In this document: positions 6,265 through 7,086 of the stretch, piece by piece
Position numbering within the stretch: position 1 is the stretch's first letter
How the letters are laid out: the number at the start of each line of letters is the position of its first letter
Source: Candidatus Bathyarchaeota archaeon
GTDB lineage: Archaea; Thermoproteota; Bathyarchaeia; Bathyarchaeales; SOJC01
Length of the DNA: 7,086 bases
Direction of reading: 5' to 3'
NCBI GenBank assembly: GCA_023131555.1
Contig: JAGLZJ010000042.1
Coordinates: 1 to 7,086 of the forward strand
The notes under the pieces: model-generated
The model's input: only the letters and a program-made list of their open reading frames with translations
The model's database searches: none
Told to the model about the DNA's origin: nothing
Made by a program: the position numbers and the translations under genes

Positions 6265-6356
6265 AAAACATAAACAAGCCACTTAACTAGCTACAAGCTT
6301 CACGTATCCCTAATGAAGAGCGACATACTGAACGAATCAGAGATGTGCAACTCCAT

Positions 6357-6689
6357 ATGTCTCACTACTCTGAAACTAAAGAAAAAGAAATTGTACAACA
6401 CATATTCAGATGTCATCTCGACATCATAATCCTCCGGATCATCCAGGAGAAAGATGCATGGGGGTACAGAATTATGAAAATGGTGGAAGAGGAACACGGA
6501 ATCAAACTCCGCCACAGTTCCTTGTACCCCCTGCTGAACAGCCTAGAAAGAGATGGATTGCTGCGAAGTAGAAAATGGAAGATGAACGGTCGAATGAGAA
6601 AAATCTATAAAATCACCTCGAAAGGAAAGAAGCTTGTGGAAGCTTACTGGAAGAGTTTCCAGGAGTTACTCGGAAGCCAAGAGCAATGA
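6357..6689 (+). CDS. PadR-family transcriptional regulator (about 110 aa)
   Basis: A second small PadR-type winged-helix protein. Positions counted from ATG 6357: a charged lead, then IFRCHLDIIILRIIQEKDAWGYRI (16-39), the helix-turn-helix with HSSLYPLLNSLERDGLL (53-69, equivalent to STIYPLL in its neighbour) and the wing GRMRKIYKITSKGKKL (78-93). The short C-terminal helix leaves little room for a separate ligand-binding domain. ATG 6357 is preferred over the in-frame GTG at 6345; GAGATG 11 nt before it is a weak ribosome-binding match. The start codon lies inside ATATGTCTC, the same 9-mer as an arm of the upstream dyad. It differs clearly from the leftward PadR, so the pair is not a recent duplication. 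The prenyl-synthase-like gene follows 56 nt later on the same strand, possibly in one operon. Confidence 0.9.
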   Translation: MSHYSETKEKEIVQHIFRCHLDIIILRIIQEKDAWGYRIMKMVEEEHGIKLRHSSLYPLLNSLERDGLLRSRKWKMNGRMRKIYKITSKGKKLVEAYWKSFQELLGSQEQ

Positions 6690-6730
6690 CTAAGAAAGGT
6701 TGTTTGCTTGAGATTCTTGGTTGAAGTCTC

Positions 6731-6737
6731 AGGAGGT
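6731..6737 (+). promoter_or_regulatory. Strong Shine-Dalgarno fixing a TTG start of the prenyl-synthase-like gene
   Basis: AGGAGGT, a near-perfect match to the 16S 3' end, lies 8 nt before TTG 6746. It is the best ribosome-binding site in the window and settles the start. A hairpin-like element (TGAGA 6709-6713 with TCTCA 6727-6731) partly overlaps it and might modulate access. Confidence 0.65.
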
Positions 6738-6745
6738 CGGTAAGC

Positions 6746-7086
6746 TTGAGCGATGGAAGGTCAGCAAGCTTGCCTGATTTAAGCAATAGAGAAAAATCTT
6801 TGAAAACAGTGAAGGAACTCTGCACAAGAGAGGGAACTGAAGGTTGGGAGCTGGCCAAGAAGACGATGCTGAATGCAGCAATAGTAAGTTCTGGGCTGAA
6901 GGAAGCTATTGACGAAACGATGAGAAAGGGGCAACCCGATTACTTCAGACCTGCACTTCTCTCGCTTTGTTGCAGAGCAGTCGGCGGCACATCTCGAGCA
7001 ACAGCCTCTCTCGGCGCATTTTTCATCTTAGCCGCGAAAGCCATCGGGATCCATGATGACATAATTGATCATTCAAAGTCCAAGGA
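6746..7086 (+). CDS. Polyprenyl-synthase-like protein (class I isoprenyl diphosphate synthase), 3' truncated by window
   Basis: The frame opens at TTG 6746 and runs off the right edge, giving 113 residues, the N-terminal third of a protein that is usually around 300-350 aa. The key sign is AIGIHDDIIDHS (99-110) with DDIID (104-108), the first aspartate-rich motif of trans-prenyl synthases, which binds the Mg2+-diphosphate of the allylic substrate. FRPALLSLCCRAVGG (67-81) matches the 'RP...' helix that precedes it, at the usual distance of about 35 residues. The canonical GGKRxRP is replaced by QPDYFRP, so the Lys and first Arg that hold isopentenyl diphosphate are missing. In archaea such enzymes usually make GGPP for lipids, quinones or other isoprenoids; this one looks like a divergent paralogue. 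The second Asp motif lies outside the window. It may be co-transcribed with the upstream PadR gene. Confidence 0.75.
   Translation, partial: MSDGRSASLPDLSNREKSLKTVKELCTREGTEGWELAKKTMLNAAIVSSGLKEAIDETMRKGQPDYFRPALLSLCCRAVGGTSRATASLGAFFILAAKAIGIHDDIIDHSKSK

Noticed and set aside
1..7086. CRISPR arrays, insertion sequences, tRNA or rRNA genes
   Set aside because: No regularly spaced repeats, transposase-like frames, terminal inverted repeats or cloverleaf-forming sequences were seen by eye on either strand.

Overview
The window reads as a chromosomal segment of an archaeon. The evidence is three archaeal-type ribosomal proteins in the order uL3-uL4-uL23, an archaeal presenilin-like membrane protease, TATA-like elements ahead of several genes, frequent TTG starts, and a formaldehyde-activating (Fae) domain that implies tetrahydromethanopterin-type C1 chemistry. 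Together with moderate base composition, this would fit an uncultured Thermoproteota lineage such as Bathyarchaeia. That placement is an inference from gene content, not something the sequence proves.

Layout from left to right: (1) 1-458, + strand: the C-terminal part of an A22-type (presenilin/signal peptide peptidase-like) aspartyl protease, cut by the window edge. (2) 509-2576, + strand: a tight uL3-uL4-uL23 operon that stops after uL23 instead of running on into uL2, as most archaeal S10-type clusters do. (3) 2717-4195, - strand: a 492-aa two-domain protein joining a pyruvate-Schiff-base aldolase of the DapA/NAL superfamily to a complete Fae domain. (4) 4386-5669, + strand: a 427-aa soluble protein I do not recognise, transcribed away from the fusion across a 190-bp shared control region rich in inverted repeats. 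(5) 5717-6127, - strand, and about 6357-6689, + strand: two divergent PadR-family regulators separated by about 230 bp that hold two perfect dyads. (6) 6746-7086, + strand: the start of a polyprenyl-synthase-like gene, cut by the right edge, with a strong Shine-Dalgarno sequence and a TTG start.

The most interesting item is the aldolase-Fae fusion. Archaeal Fae-Hps fusions already couple a formaldehyde-yielding aldolase to Fae. Here the partner is a DapA-type aldolase that keeps the Schiff-base lysine but lacks the arginine typical of true dihydrodipicolinate synthase. A reasonable hypothesis is an enzyme that passes formaldehyde between a pyruvate aldol/retro-aldol reaction and the C1 carrier. 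The divergent unknown protein may belong to the same pathway. The PadR pair and its dyads look like a self-contained regulatory switch, perhaps controlling the downstream prenyl-synthase-like gene.
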